From Colwellia psychrerythraea 34H (GTDB lineage Bacteria > Pseudomonadota > Gammaproteobacteria > Enterobacterales > Alteromonadaceae): DNA of 64,000 bases. Shown piece after piece: positions 27,249-37,804 of this stretch. The position numbers and the translations under genes are program-made. The notes under the pieces are model-generated. The model was given only the letters and a program-made list of their open reading frames with translations, was not told the origin of the DNA and ran no database searches. Position 1 is the stretch's first letter; every line of letters begins with the position of its first letter. Location of the stretch: assembly GCF_000012325.1 (NCBI RefSeq), contig NC_003910.7, positions 930,001 to 994,000 of the forward strand, written 5' to 3'.

Positions 27249-28518
27249 TGCTGCAGTGGAAATGTCTAACAGAGTTAATAATTTGTATTGTTTTAAACGG
27301 TTTATTTCCAGAGCAGTCATGCTTGCGTTAATCTTTACTGGTTATTACGCAGGAGCTACCCAAGCTGAAGAAAATGAAACTTATTCTAATTCGCAAGATT
27401 TTCAATTACATGGTTTTATCTCACAAGGATTGATTGATGTTGATGGTAGTGATTTTGTAAATGATGATGGTGATTTGTCTGCAGAATTAACTGAAATCGG
27501 CCTTAATGCATCTTATCAATTATCGGATAAGTTTCGCCTTGCAGGGCAAGTGGTTTACTTAGATGGTGGGAATCGCTACTCAGAAGGTGCAAGAATTGAT
27601 TATGCATTAGTTGACTGGTCGGCGTTTACCAGTGAACATTGGCAAGCCAATGTGTATTTTGGGCGTTTTAAAAACAATCATTGGCTCTACTCTAGTTCTA
27701 GAGATATTCCTTTTGCTAGACCCAGTATTATTTTACCGCAATCAGTATATTTTGATGGTTTTAGAGATATTGCGGTAGGCAGTGATGGCATTGCAACTAA
27801 AGTTAGTTATAGTACTGATGACTATGGTAATTTCGATTGGCAATTAAGTTATGGTAAATCACCTATTTCAGATGAGCAGACAAAAAATATTTTAAGTGAG
27901 TTTGCTCAAGGAAGTGCGAAGCAGAATCATGATGCTCAAACAAGCTTGTATTGGCAACCCGCATTTTCACCCTGGCGTTTTGGTATTTCATTACTTAATG
28001 CCGAATTTACTTATGATCAAGGGCATCCAGAAAGTGGTGATGTATTTTATGATAGTGATTTTACCTTTCAATATTATACTATGAATGCTCTGTATGAAGG
28101 TGAAAACTGGGAATTTAGCGGTGAAATATATCAACAACGATTCATTATTGATGGCTTTTATTATCCAGGATTTCAACGTGATAGTATTGGGCAAGGTTTC
28201 TACTTACAGACGCGTTATAAATTAACGAAAAAAGTAACGCTTTTAGCACGCTATGAAGATTTTTATTCAGATAAAGATGATAAAGATGGTAAAAAGCTGG
28301 AACAAGCTACAGGTGGCGCAGTTCCTTATTATTTCGGTTTTCATAAAGATATTACTTTAGGGCTAAATTACGATATTACCAGTGATTTTAGTGCTCGCAT
28401 GGAATATCATTGGGTAAATGGCGCAGGTAAATTGACACCTGTAGTTGTGCCTAATACTCAAATTAACGACTCCGAAGATTGGCAAATGTGGGCTATTCAG
28501 TTGATGTATTGGTTTTAA
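27226..28518 (+). CDS. Outer-membrane beta-barrel (porin-like) protein
   Basis: The 430-aa product has a long N-region, a hydrophobic core (AVMLALIFTGYYAGATQA) and cleavage near residue 49. Amphipathic strands typical of a porin barrel follow, ending MYWF with a terminal Phe. The mature N-terminus (FQLHGFISQGLIDVDGSDF) resembles uncharacterised porin-like proteins that lie next to PstS-like and EAL proteins in related marine bacteria; this resemblance is from memory. GGAG 6 bases before ATG 27226 supports this start. It overlaps the PstS-like gene and is 10 bp from the GGDEF-EAL gene, so the three form one operon. Confidence 0.75.
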   Translation: MLSKLKTNAAVEMSNRVNNLYCFKRFISRAVMLALIFTGYYAGATQAEENETYSNSQDFQLHGFISQGLIDVDGSDFVNDDGDLSAELTEIGLNASYQLSDKFRLAGQVVYLDGGNRYSEGARIDYALVDWSAFTSEHWQANVYFGRFKNNHWLYSSSRDIPFARPSIILPQSVYFDGFRDIAVGSDGIATKVSYSTDDYGNFDWQLSYGKSPISDEQTKNILSEFAQGSAKQNHDAQTSLYWQPAFSPWRFGISLLNAEFTYDQGHPESGDVFYDSDFTFQYYTMNALYEGENWEFSGEIYQQRFIIDGFYYPGFQRDSIGQGFYLQTRYKLTKKVTLLARYEDFYSDKDDKDGKKLEQATGGAVPYYFGFHKDITLGLNYDITSDFSARMEYHWVNGAGKLTPVVVPNTQINDSEDWQMWAIQLMYWF

Positions 28519-28528
28519 AAGTAGTGTT

Positions 28529-30994
28529 ATGAATATAAAATTTGTTGGTGTACCAACCAAGCTTTTGGTACTAATAGTCTCAACCTTACTGCTTTTAGCG
28601 GTAGGGTTTTCTTCGTTATCCTATTGGCGTTTACAAGCCGATTATCAAGAATTTCAGCAAAATAATATTGTCCAAGGTCAAGTGCAAGTTAATCTGCACA
28701 ATAGTATTTTGCGCACCAAAATTACCGTTTGGTTAGAGTCCTTCACCGACTTGATTCAATTATCACAGCAAGATGATTTTTCTAACCTAGCCTTGCAGTT
28801 AGAGAAGCAATATGACGCTCTACAGTTACACCTTAACGTTGAAGATATCTGGTTAGTTGATGAGAAACAAAATATTTTATTTGCTACCAATGACTTCCCA
28901 GCAGTAGTGCAAGATAACATTGCACAAGTCTTTAGATTACAAGAACCAGAACATCGAATATATTGCCCACAAAGCTGTCAATTGTTATTGAGTTTACCTT
29001 TACTCAATAAGCAAGGTGATATGGTGGTTGTTACCATGAGTACTTCATTGGTTGATATGCTGTTTGCTTTGAAAACCACTTTAGATAGAGATGTTGCTGT
29101 AATTCGGATACCCGCTAATGGTGAAATTAACTCGTCCTCAGCTAAAGTGATTTCGGCATCTAATATGCGACTAACAGAGTCCTTATTAGCGATGAATAAA
29201 CCTGATTCAGCACTTAATCAAGTATTAGCGCAGGGGTTACACTTAGATTTAGAAAAAAATAGCTACCTGATAAACCTATTAACTTTATCAGAGCAAGACA
29301 AACAAGGTTTTTATCTCGCTTTAATTGATGATGTGACAGCTTATAAAGCAAAGAATGATGCATACCAAAAGCGCTTTATATTATCTTTGAGTCTTATTTT
29401 TAGTTTACTAGCGGCATTTGTTTACTTTATTTCTAGTCCCTTTACTAAACGATTATTGCTGTTATCTAATGCGCTTCCGTTATTAGCACAGAAAAAGTTT
29501 GATCAGTTTAGACAAGTTGACCTAAAAAGACCTCGAATGTTTGCGGATGAATTAGATGTATTAGCTCATTCATCTGAAGAGCTGAGCTTTGAATTAGAAC
29601 AACTCAACTTAGTGGTAGAGCAAAAAACTAAAGAGTTAGAAAATATAGCGATGTATGATTTGCTAACGGGTTTGCCTAATCGTAATATGCTTAATTATCA
29701 ATTGCGTAAGTCATTAGCAAATATTGCTCGCCATAAAAGTGGTGTTGCTGTGCTGTTTCTCGATTTAGATGACTTTAAAAAGGTTAATGACAGTAATGGT
29801 CATAATATTGGTGATAAGTTACTTATTCAAGCTGCTGAGCGTGTGCGGGTTAGTGTTGGTGAACTAGATTTAGCGAGTCGTTTTGGCGGTGATGAATTTG
29901 TTATTGTGCTTAGCCACCTTAACAGTGTCGATGATGCTATTGAAGTAGCGGAGAAGGTACTGTTACAGTTTAAAGAGTCGATAAAACTTGGCTCTAATAT
30001 ATTTTATGTTTCAACGAGTATTGGTATTGCTTATACAGAATCAGCGACAGAAAAGTCGGATGATTTGATCAGCCATGCTGATATCGCCATGTATGAAGCA
30101 AAAGATAATGGCGGTGGTCAGTATCACATCTATCACCAAGAAATGTTTCAACGTGTCGCTCATAGGGTGATGCTTGAAGGTGAAGTCAGACAAGCGTTAG
30201 CTAAACAGCAGTTTAGTCTAAGTCTACAACCGCAGATATGTGCAAAAACTAAAAAGCTATATGGTTTTGAAGCACTATTACGCTGGCAACACCCTGAACG
30301 CGGAATGATCTCGCCAGAGGACTTTATTCCTATTTTAGAAAACTCTCAACATATGATCGAATTAGGTTATTGGATTATTCGCCGATGCTTTGAGTTAGTA
30401 ATAAGTATCAAAGAATACGGCCTAGAAAACATACGTATTGCGATTAATTTATCTGCGGGACAGTTTATGGATGCTAATTTACCGCATTTCCTAAATGATT
30501 TATTGGTCGAATTCTCATTAACAGCGAAAAATTTTGAACTAGAGCTTACTGAGCAAACGTTAGTGAAAGATATGGATCATACCATTGCGATGATGGAGTC
30601 CTTGAAAGTTATTGGCTTTAGTTTTGCTATTGATGATTTTGGTACGGGTTATTCATCGTTAGCGTATTTAAAGAAAATGCCTGTTGATGTTATTAAAATA
30701 GATAAGAGTTTTATTTTTGGCATGTTAGAAAATCATTCTGACTTTCAAATTATTACTTCGACTATCGCAATGGTTAAAAACTTAGGTTTGACGGTAGTAG
30801 CAGAAGGGGTAGAAACACAAGCGCAATTACGTAGCTTAACTGAAAATGATTGCGATATTATTCAAGGCTATTATTATTCTAAGCCTATTCCAGAAAAAGA
30901 CTTGTTTACTATGCTAGACAAGCAAACAACAAAAGGCTATTGGAAAGTAGCCAAGAAAATTGAGCCAGATTTATCAACAGGTAAGTCTGCTTGA
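28529..30994 (+). CDS. Membrane GGDEF-EAL protein (cyclic di-GMP turnover)
   Basis: The 821-aa protein has TM1 at about 11-31, a periplasmic sensor region (about 35-280) with a Cys pair near 146-150, TM2 at about 283-303, and a HAMP-like stretch. GGDEF lies at 453-457 in RFGGDEF. EAL at 581-583 comes with intact NLSAGQF, ELTEQTLV, DDFGTGYSS, IKIDKSF and EGVETQ motifs. Both catalytic sites look intact. The inhibitory RxxD site before GGDEF is lost (GELD), so feedback inhibition is probably absent. The periplasmic domain may receive input from the PstS-like protein or the barrel encoded just upstream in the same operon. Confidence 0.88.
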   Translation: MNIKFVGVPTKLLVLIVSTLLLLAVGFSSLSYWRLQADYQEFQQNNIVQGQVQVNLHNSILRTKITVWLESFTDLIQLSQQDDFSNLALQLEKQYDALQLHLNVEDIWLVDEKQNILFATNDFPAVVQDNIAQVFRLQEPEHRIYCPQSCQLLLSLPLLNKQGDMVVVTMSTSLVDMLFALKTTLDRDVAVIRIPANGEINSSSAKVISASNMRLTESLLAMNKPDSALNQVLAQGLHLDLEKNSYLINLLTLSEQDKQGFYLALIDDVTAYKAKNDAYQKRFILSLSLIFSLLAAFVYFISSPFTKRLLLLSNALPLLAQKKFDQFRQVDLKRPRMFADELDVLAHSSEELSFELEQLNLVVEQKTKELENIAMYDLLTGLPNRNMLNYQLRKSLANIARHKSGVAVLFLDLDDFKKVNDSNGHNIGDKLLIQAAERVRVSVGELDLASRFGGDEFVIVLSHLNSVDDAIEVAEKVLLQFKESIKLGSNIFYVSTSIGIAYTESATEKSDDLISHADIAMYEAKDNGGGQYHIYHQEMFQRVAHRVMLEGEVRQALAKQQFSLSLQPQICAKTKKLYGFEALLRWQHPERGMISPEDFIPILENSQHMIELGYWIIRRCFELVISIKEYGLENIRIAINLSAGQFMDANLPHFLNDLLVEFSLTAKNFELELTEQTLVKDMDHTIAMMESLKVIGFSFAIDDFGTGYSSLAYLKKMPVDVIKIDKSFIFGMLENHSDFQIITSTIAMVKNLGLTVVAEGVETQAQLRSLTENDCDIIQGYYYSKPIPEKDLFTMLDKQTTKGYWKVAKKIEPDLSTGKSA

Positions 30995-31124
30995 GTTAGG
31001 TTTTCTTAAGTAACACCATTTTAATTAAGTTTGTGATCTCGTTATGCGTAGTGATAATCAATCAATGCGCTCAATTGGCTAATAGATAGCTATTGGGATT
31101 GAGTGTAACGCGGTCTTGGAATGT

Positions 31125-31180
31125 TTTAATCCACATCAGTGGGCAGTGGTTTAATCCACATCAGTGGGCAGTGGTTTAAT
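31125..31180. repeat. 25-bp tandem direct repeat
   Basis: Two perfect copies of a 25-bp unit (31125-31149 and 31150-31174, starting TTTAATCCACATCAGTGGG) plus 6 bases of a third lie between the GGDEF-EAL gene and the dsbD terminator. Each contains the small inverted repeat CCACATCAGTGG. No function is evident. Confidence 0.9.
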
Positions 31181-31190
31181 CAGAATAGTA

Positions 31191-31225
31191 TAAAGCCAGC
31201 CTAAGTTGAGGCTGGCTTTATTTAA
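31191..31225. terminator. Bidirectional terminator between GGDEF-EAL and dsbD genes
   Basis: A 12-bp perfect stem TAAAGCCAGCCT (31191-31202 with 31209-31220) and a 6-nt loop lie between convergent genes. Short T-rich flanks follow on the plus strand. Confidence 0.8.
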
Positions 31226-31254
31226 GTGAATATACTTTTCAATTATTAACGTGA

Positions 31255-33081
31255 CTATTTAAATATAGACTTCACGTGGGCACTGAACTCAGCAGCTTTC
31301 ATAAAACCTGTGGTACGTTGCTTAGTTAATTCATTTCCTTGTAAATCAAAGAACAGAATAGAGGGGAGACCCAATATAGTATAGTGCTGAACAAGTTCGG
31401 CATTATCAGTTGAGTCAAACTCTGTCATGTCAATTTGCAACCACACACTATTACTCAATGCCTTTTGTACGTCAGCATCTACGAACGTATATTTTTCAAA
31501 TTCTTTACAGGCAATACACCAGTCAGCGTATAAGTCTACCATCACTGTTTTGCCCTGCATGTTGGCCTTTTTTACTTCATCTTCTAATTGCGCTAAAGAC
31601 GTTACTTGCTTAAAACTAGCATGCTGCGCATTATTGGTAACATTATTACTGCTTGGATAAATTAACTGGTAAGCAAGGTTAGCGCCAAAAAACAGCATCA
31701 AAAATATGACCAGTGAACGTAAGCCATACCAAAAACCCTTTCCTTGTTGAACATTTTGCGCTGCTGCGTGATTTTGATTAGCAACATAGAAGTAGCTCGC
31801 ACTGACTAATATCAATAATGCCCATAACGCTTGGCTAGCAACTTCTGGGATAAATCGTTCTAATAAAAATACTGGTACAGCAAGTAATAATAGGCCGAAA
31901 ATATTTTTGATGATATTCATCCAAGCACCAGCTTTAGGCAGTAACTTACCACCAGAACTACCTAAAATAAGTAAAGGTAATCCCATACCTAAACTTAATG
32001 CATATAATGCAGAAGCACCTAAGACGACATCGCCTGTTTGAGATATGTAAAGCAGTGCGCCTGTGAGTGGCGCCGTGGTACAAGGAGAAGCGACTAAGCC
32101 TGAAATAACACCCATCATTAATACGCCAGTAATGGAGCCACCTTTTTGCTTGTTACTTACATTGTTTAGTTTATTCTGCCAGCTTGCCGGTAACGCTAAG
32201 TTAAAGACACCAAACATTGATAGCGCTAAAAAGATGAATAAAATACTCAAACCAATTAATACTATTGGGTGTTGAAAAACGGCTTGGAACTTAGCGCCTG
32301 CCATTGCAACAACCACGCCTAAAAGGGTGTAAGTTATTGCCATGCCTTGTACGTAGAAAAAAGATAAGGTAAATGCTTTTTTAGTCGTTAACCCTTCTCC
32401 TTGACCAACAATAATACCCGTTAAAATAGGGTACATAGGGAAAACGCAGGGTGTAAATGATAATAATAGACCGCCAACAAAAAAGGCAATGAGTGTTAAT
32501 AACAGGCTATCTTGCTTGAGCATATCAGATAACTGATGCTGCTCACTTTTTTTAACTTCGCCTTCGTTTGTCTGTTGGGCGGCATCGGAACTTGGTGCTG
32601 ATGTACTTTCACCTAGAATAAATTTGCTTAACTTAATTACCTTACTTGTTGGTGGGTAACATAGACCTTTTTCAGCACAACCCTGATAAGTGATTTTGAT
32701 ACTGGCATCATTTGATACGTTTTCAAGATTTACGGTGAATGCTAGGTTTTCAGTAAATATCTTTTGAACACCAAAAAATTCATCTTCGTGGTCTATGCCA
32801 TCAGGTAATAAAACGGAAGTAAATTGAGTGTTTTTACCCTTAAATTTAAACTGATGACGGTAAAGATAATACTCAGGAGCAATATCGAAACTAACTTCCA
32901 GCAAGTTATTTTTCTGATAAAAATTAAAAGCGAATGCTTGATCAACTTTTAAAAATTCATCATCATTACTAAATAAACTGCTATTAGAAACATCAAAAAT
33001 AGATTGCTTTTCTTGTGCAGCAGCAGGGTTAAGAGTAAAAGCTGCTAACATCAGAAAGCAAAGAGATAGTAAGTTTTTCAT
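31255..33081 (-). CDS. dsbD: Thiol:disulfide interchange protein DsbD
   Basis: The 608-aa protein passes electrons from cytoplasmic thioredoxin across the inner membrane to keep periplasmic DsbC, DsbG and CcmG reduced. It has a signal peptide (1-22) and a periplasmic alpha domain with C135 and C141 (GCAEKGLCYPP). Eight membrane helices follow, with C212 (TPCVFP) and C334 (SPCTTAP). A C-terminal thioredoxin domain has C522-x2-C525 (DWCIACKEF). All six redox cysteines are present. cutA ends 5 bp upstream in the same direction, the cutA-dsbD order of E. coli. Confidence 0.96.
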   Translation of the reverse strand: MKNLLSLCFLMLAAFTLNPAAAQEKQSIFDVSNSSLFSNDDEFLKVDQAFAFNFYQKNNLLEVSFDIAPEYYLYRHQFKFKGKNTQFTSVLLPDGIDHEDEFFGVQKIFTENLAFTVNLENVSNDASIKITYQGCAEKGLCYPPTSKVIKLSKFILGESTSAPSSDAAQQTNEGEVKKSEQHQLSDMLKQDSLLLTLIAFFVGGLLLSFTPCVFPMYPILTGIIVGQGEGLTTKKAFTLSFFYVQGMAITYTLLGVVVAMAGAKFQAVFQHPIVLIGLSILFIFLALSMFGVFNLALPASWQNKLNNVSNKQKGGSITGVLMMGVISGLVASPCTTAPLTGALLYISQTGDVVLGASALYALSLGMGLPLLILGSSGGKLLPKAGAWMNIIKNIFGLLLLAVPVFLLERFIPEVASQALWALLILVSASYFYVANQNHAAAQNVQQGKGFWYGLRSLVIFLMLFFGANLAYQLIYPSSNNVTNNAQHASFKQVTSLAQLEDEVKKANMQGKTVMVDLYADWCIACKEFEKYTFVDADVQKALSNSVWLQIDMTEFDSTDNAELVQHYTILGLPSILFFDLQGNELTKQRTTGFMKAAEFSAHVKSIFK

Positions 33082-33086
33082 TAAGT

Positions 33087-33398
33087 CTACTTCAAAGAGT
33101 TAGTGATCCAGTTTAAATAATGTTTATCACCTTGCTGGATATTCAAGGCAATAACTTCCACCACGTCATATGGGTGTAATTGATTAATTCGATCACTTAA
33201 GGTGGCGAATTTATTTTCATCAGTTTTTATCAATAATTGTACTTCATTGTCGCAATGTAACTCCTCTTGCCAACAATAAATAGAGGTAATGTTTGGCACT
33301 ATATTAACGCAGGCGGCAAGTTTCTCTGTAACCAAGTGCTGAGCAATTTTTTTAGCTACTATTTCATCGGGACAGGTTGTTAATACTAATTGATACAA
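33087..33398 (-). CDS. cutA: Divalent-cation tolerance protein CutA
   Basis: The 103-aa trimeric protein shows the family marks TTCPDEIVAKKIAQHLVTEKLAACVNI, the SIYCWQ segment and HPYDVVEVIAL. It has been linked to copper tolerance, but its biochemical role is unclear. The start appears to be TTG at 33398, since no ATG or GTG occurs in frame before the upstream stop. It is followed within 5 bp by dsbD. Confidence 0.93.
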   Translation of the reverse strand: MYQLVLTTCPDEIVAKKIAQHLVTEKLAACVNIVPNITSIYCWQEELHCDNEVQLLIKTDENKFATLSDRINQLHPYDVVEVIALNIQQGDKHYLNWITNSLK

Positions 33399-33530
33399 AA
33401 TTGTTACCTATAACTGTATTCCTATTGATAGTATACCTTGAGTATTAAGGAAAACTTAGGCTTCTATCAACTGCCCTTGAAAAAGACCTGTTTAGCCCAA
33501 TATAAGTTTCATAGAAAATAAGGAATCATT

Positions 33531-34049
33531 ATGTTTCAACTATTATTTGTACTTTTTATCATTATCCCTATCATCGAAATAACGGTGATTATGCAAGTGG
33601 GTGCTTTACTTGGATTGTGGCCAACAATCGCTATTGTTATTTTAAGTGCTTGGTTAGGCGCAAAATATGTACGTCAGCAAGGTTTGGCTACGTTACAGTC
33701 GGTGCAAACAAAAATGGCACAAGGTGAAATGCCATCAGGGGAAATAGTCACGGGTTTAATGTTATTAGTGGCTGGTGTTTTATTAGTAACTCCTGGCTTT
33801 GTTACCGATATTTTTGGTTTGTTGTTATTGGTGCCTAGTGTGCGTGCGGCAATTGCTACTCAAGTACAAAAACATATTAAGGTTAACCAACTTGGTGGAG
33901 GCGCCTCTTTTCATCACAGCACTACTGGCAATGTCTATCAGCATGAAGAGTCAGCTGAACCTTTTACTTCATCAAAAGCTTCATCAAATGAACCTATTTC
34001 ACATCACCAAGGCGATACCTTGGAAGGTGAATTCAAACGTAAAGATTAG
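33531..34049 (+). CDS. fxsA: FxsA-family membrane protein
   Basis: The 172-aa protein has three to four membrane helices in the first about 100 residues (FVLFIIIPIIEITVIMQVG, LWPTIAIVILSAWLGAKYVRQQG, TGLMLLVAGVLLVTPGFVTD). A polar C-terminal tail follows. The G-x-TPGFVTD motif is typical of FxsA/UPF0716. Overproduced FxsA relieves F-exclusion of phage T7 in E. coli; its normal role is unknown. As in many relatives it lies just upstream of groES-groEL. The ATG follows AAGGAATC. Confidence 0.92.
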   Translation: MFQLLFVLFIIIPIIEITVIMQVGALLGLWPTIAIVILSAWLGAKYVRQQGLATLQSVQTKMAQGEMPSGEIVTGLMLLVAGVLLVTPGFVTDIFGLLLLVPSVRAAIATQVQKHIKVNQLGGGASFHHSTTGNVYQHEESAEPFTSSKASSNEPISHHQGDTLEGEFKRKD

Positions 34050-34076
34050 TTGTGATTAAGTTTTTTTAGTTTAGGG

Positions 34077-34104
34077 CTTGTGAAGATTTATTTTATCCCC
34101 ATTT
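34077..34104 (+). promoter_or_regulatory. Sigma-32-type heat-shock promoter for groESL
   Basis: CTTGTG (34077-34082) and CCCCATTT (34097-34104) are 14 bp apart. The known RpoH consensus is CTTGAA with CCCCAT about 13-15 bp apart. The -10 element is a full match and the -35 is a partial one. It lies about 75 bases before groES. Confidence 0.7.
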
Positions 34105-34111
34105 CTATTAT

Positions 34112-34125
34112 CAACTATATAGTTG
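34112..34125. promoter_or_regulatory. Palindrome in the groES leader
   Basis: CAACTATATAGTTG is a perfect 14-bp palindrome just after the RpoH-like -10 element, near the expected transcription start. It is not a CIRCE element. It may be an operator or leader hairpin. Confidence 0.4.
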
Positions 34126-34179
34126 TTAATTATGACTAGTAACCTTACAAAATAATTGAGTTATCTCAGGAGAGAATTA

Positions 34180-34470
34180 ATGAGCATTCGTCCACTACAT
34201 GATCGTGTAATTGTTAAACGTAAAAAAGTTGAATCAAAATCAGCTGGCGGTATTGTATTAACAGGCAGCGCAGCGGAAAAATCAACACGTGGTGAAGTTA
34301 TTGCTGTAGGTAATGGCCGTATCTTAGAAAATGGTGAAGTACGCCCATTAGACGTAAAAGTTGGCGATCAAGTTATCTTTAGTGAAGGTTACGGCGTTAA
34401 AACTGAAAAAATTGATGGCGAAGAAGTCTTAATTCTTTCAGAGTCAGATATTTTAGCGATCGTTGAGTAG
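34180..34470 (+). CDS. groES: Co-chaperonin GroES
   Basis: The 96-aa lid of the GroEL chamber begins [16 protein letters not shown] and has the mobile-loop region with SAGGIVLTG, which contacts GroEL. The start is the ATG at 34180, preceded by CAGGAGAG; a longer frame from 34156 lacks a site and is not used. It is followed 180 bp later by groEL, an unusually wide gap that carries a hairpin element. Confidence 0.98.
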
Positions 34471-34499
34471 TCACAGAAATTTTAAAGTCGCCTCTTCAT

Positions 34500-34565
34500 C
34501 TTAAGGGTGACATCAGAAGTACTCACTTACTATCGTAAGCTCCGTGCTTCTTCTTTGCACTTAAG
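34500..34565. repeat. Intergenic hairpin element between groES and groEL
   Basis: A compound inverted repeat has CTTAAG at both ends (34500-34505, 34560-34565) and AGAAG/CTTCT further in. A core hairpin CTTAC-TATC-GTAAG lies at 34526-34539. The core is flanked by CTCAC on the left and C-TCCG on the right. An element of the same plan lies after groEL at 36326-36374. It may be a dispersed repeat or an mRNA processing or attenuation site. Confidence 0.5.
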
Positions 34566-34623
34566 CGAATTAGCATAATTAAAATGCTGCTTGAGTGTTT
34601 AGATTCAAATTAATTATTTATAA

Positions 34624-36297
<1,674 letters not shown>

Positions 36298-36325
36298 TTT
36301 ATGCTTGTCTAAATCGTTAATTACT

Positions 36326-36374
36326 GCGTTGCTGTTTTGCTCACATAGAAAATACTATGCGTCGCTTACAGCGC
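36326..36374. repeat. Intergenic hairpin element after groEL
   Basis: An imperfect long hairpin has outer arms GCGTTGCTGT and ACAGCGC and a core CATAG-AAAATA-CTATG (36344-36359), flanked by CTCA on the left and CGTCG on the right. It shares its plan and several bases with the element at 34500-34565, including CTCAC before the stem and CTTG-AC after it. Confidence 0.5.
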
Positions 36375-36427
36375 CTTGTACTAAACAATTTACCACGTAT
36401 AAAGCATTAAACTTGCTTGTAGCATCT

Positions 36428-36459
36428 AAAAAACTCACTTCGGTGAGTTTTTTGTTTTC
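36428..36459 (+). terminator. Rho-independent terminator of groESL
   Basis: An 11-bp stem (36428-36438 with 36443-36453, centred on ACTCAC-TTCG-GTGAGT) ends in T6 then GTTTTC. The TTCG tetraloop is typical of strong terminators. Confidence 0.93.
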
Positions 36460-36487
36460 TATGATTTAACTTATCGAACTTATCAAT

Positions 36488-36649
36488 TTAAACTTTTTTA
36501 CAGGGGAGGGTTGAGATATTGGTTGATGGCTTTTTTCTAACAACTGGAATAATTGAGGCTACTGTGCGTATCGGATAAGAGCAAGCTGTGTTATTTACTT
36601 TTACATTGTCGCTAATGAACTTACGTGTTAATAAAGTCATTTTTTTCAT
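36488..36649 (-). CDS. Possible small protein, 53 aa
   Basis: A short frame begins MKKMTLLTRKFISDNVKVNNTA, with AGGAAT 3-8 bases before the ATG. The product is basic, with no recognised motif. It lies in an otherwise empty 448-bp region between groEL and the OmpA-family gene. Only the ribosome site supports it, so it may be chance. Confidence 0.25.
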   Translation of the reverse strand: MKKMTLLTRKFISDNVKVNNTACSYPIRTVASIIPVVRKKPSTNISTLPCKKV

Positions 36650-36745
36650 AGGATTCCTATATTTCAATGTAACTCACAAAGGGGTTAACATTACGTGAAA
36701 TAAACGAGGAGAAATTCTTATTTCCCCTCGTTACCAATATGGATT

Positions 36746-37804
36746 TTAGCTTTTTATCATCATTTTTTTCACGGTAGCTTCAATTTTTGCAATAACTCTA
36801 CGATTTAACTCATGATCGGCAGCTGTATTGCCCTTAGAAATTAGTTGTGTTTCACCAAAACCTTTGGCAGATAAACGGCTTTCCTCTATATCAAATTTAT
36901 TAATTAATAGACTCTTAACCGCATCAGCACGTTTTTGTGAAAGTGCTAAGTTATATTTAGCGCTACCTGCAGCTGAACTATGCCCTTCAATAACAACACT
37001 TGTGTTTTTATATTCCTTCATAAAATCAGCTAAACGTTGAATATCATTCATTGTTTCTGCTTTTATCTGTGAACTATTGTTTTCGAACGCCACGTTCAAG
37101 TCAACGTCTACAGCTGTATCTAAAAAGAGTGGACAACCACTTGAATCAACTTTTACGTTTGCTGGCGTATTTTTACAGTTATCTTGCTTATCATTAATGC
37201 CATCATTATCAGTATCAGCAAGAATTACTGCTGCAACTACTGGTATTGCAGCAACTTCCTGAGATACCGCTTTCTTAACAACAGGAGATTTTTTCACGTC
37301 ACCAAAAACGTATTTCACACCGATTTTAAAGCCTTGGTCTGTAAAACCATAGTCGACATCACGATAAACAACCGCTTCGCTGTATAAAGAGAAACAATCA
37401 TTAATATCGACGTTATAACCAAGGCCTATATTAACCGCGTTGTAGCTTTTCACGTTATTAAAACGTTTTACCCCAGCGAAAGCGTAAATACCTGTATCTT
37501 CAATCTTATAAATAGCGTCAAGGCCAAACCGTGTACCATAATCAGTATCATTACCATTGTTAATGTCGTAACGAGTTTTTGCTAACTCTATACGAGCATT
37601 CCATTGTTCGTTAATGATTTTTTGTAAATCAATACCTAAGCCCTTGCCAGCTTCAATTTGTTGCCAGTCCATCTTATTTTCTTTACCTGTGTCTGACTTA
37701 ATATAATCGCCAAACACGCCTACTTCCCATGTTTTATCAATGCCTTCTGCAGCTAATGGTGAACTAATTAATGCAGCTAACAGGGTAATGTTGAACGTTT
37801 TCAT
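36746..37804 (-). CDS. OmpA-family outer-membrane protein
   Basis: The 352-aa protein has a signal peptide (1 to about 19) and an eight-strand barrel region (about 25-170). A calcium-binding thrombospondin-type-3 segment DTDNDGINDKQDNC follows at about 198-215. The C-terminal OmpA domain (about 235-350) has the motif EGHSSAAGSAKYNLALSQKRADAV and NRRV, which binds peptidoglycan. The layout is that of OmpA/OprF porins, linking outer membrane to cell wall. The ATG follows AAGGAT. Upstream, the short repeat TTTTATGTAA occurs twice in tandem. Confidence 0.9.
   Translation of the reverse strand: MKTFNITLLAALISSPLAAEGIDKTWEVGVFGDYIKSDTGKENKMDWQQIEAGKGLGIDLQKIINEQWNARIELAKTRYDINNGNDTDYGTRFGLDAIYKIEDTGIYAFAGVKRFNNVKSYNAVNIGLGYNVDINDCFSLYSEAVVYRDVDYGFTDQGFKIGVKYVFGDVKKSPVVKKAVSQEVAAIPVVAAVILADTDNDGINDKQDNCKNTPANVKVDSSGCPLFLDTAVDVDLNVAFENNSSQIKAETMNDIQRLADFMKEYKNTSVVIEGHSSAAGSAKYNLALSQKRADAVKSLLINKFDIEESRLSAKGFGETQLISKGNTAADHELNRRVIAKIEATVKKMMIKS

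Noticed and set aside
34500..34565. CIRCE/HrcA operator near groESL
   Set aside because: The inverted repeat does not fit the TTAGCACTC-N9-GAGTGCTAA form; RpoH-type control is better supported.
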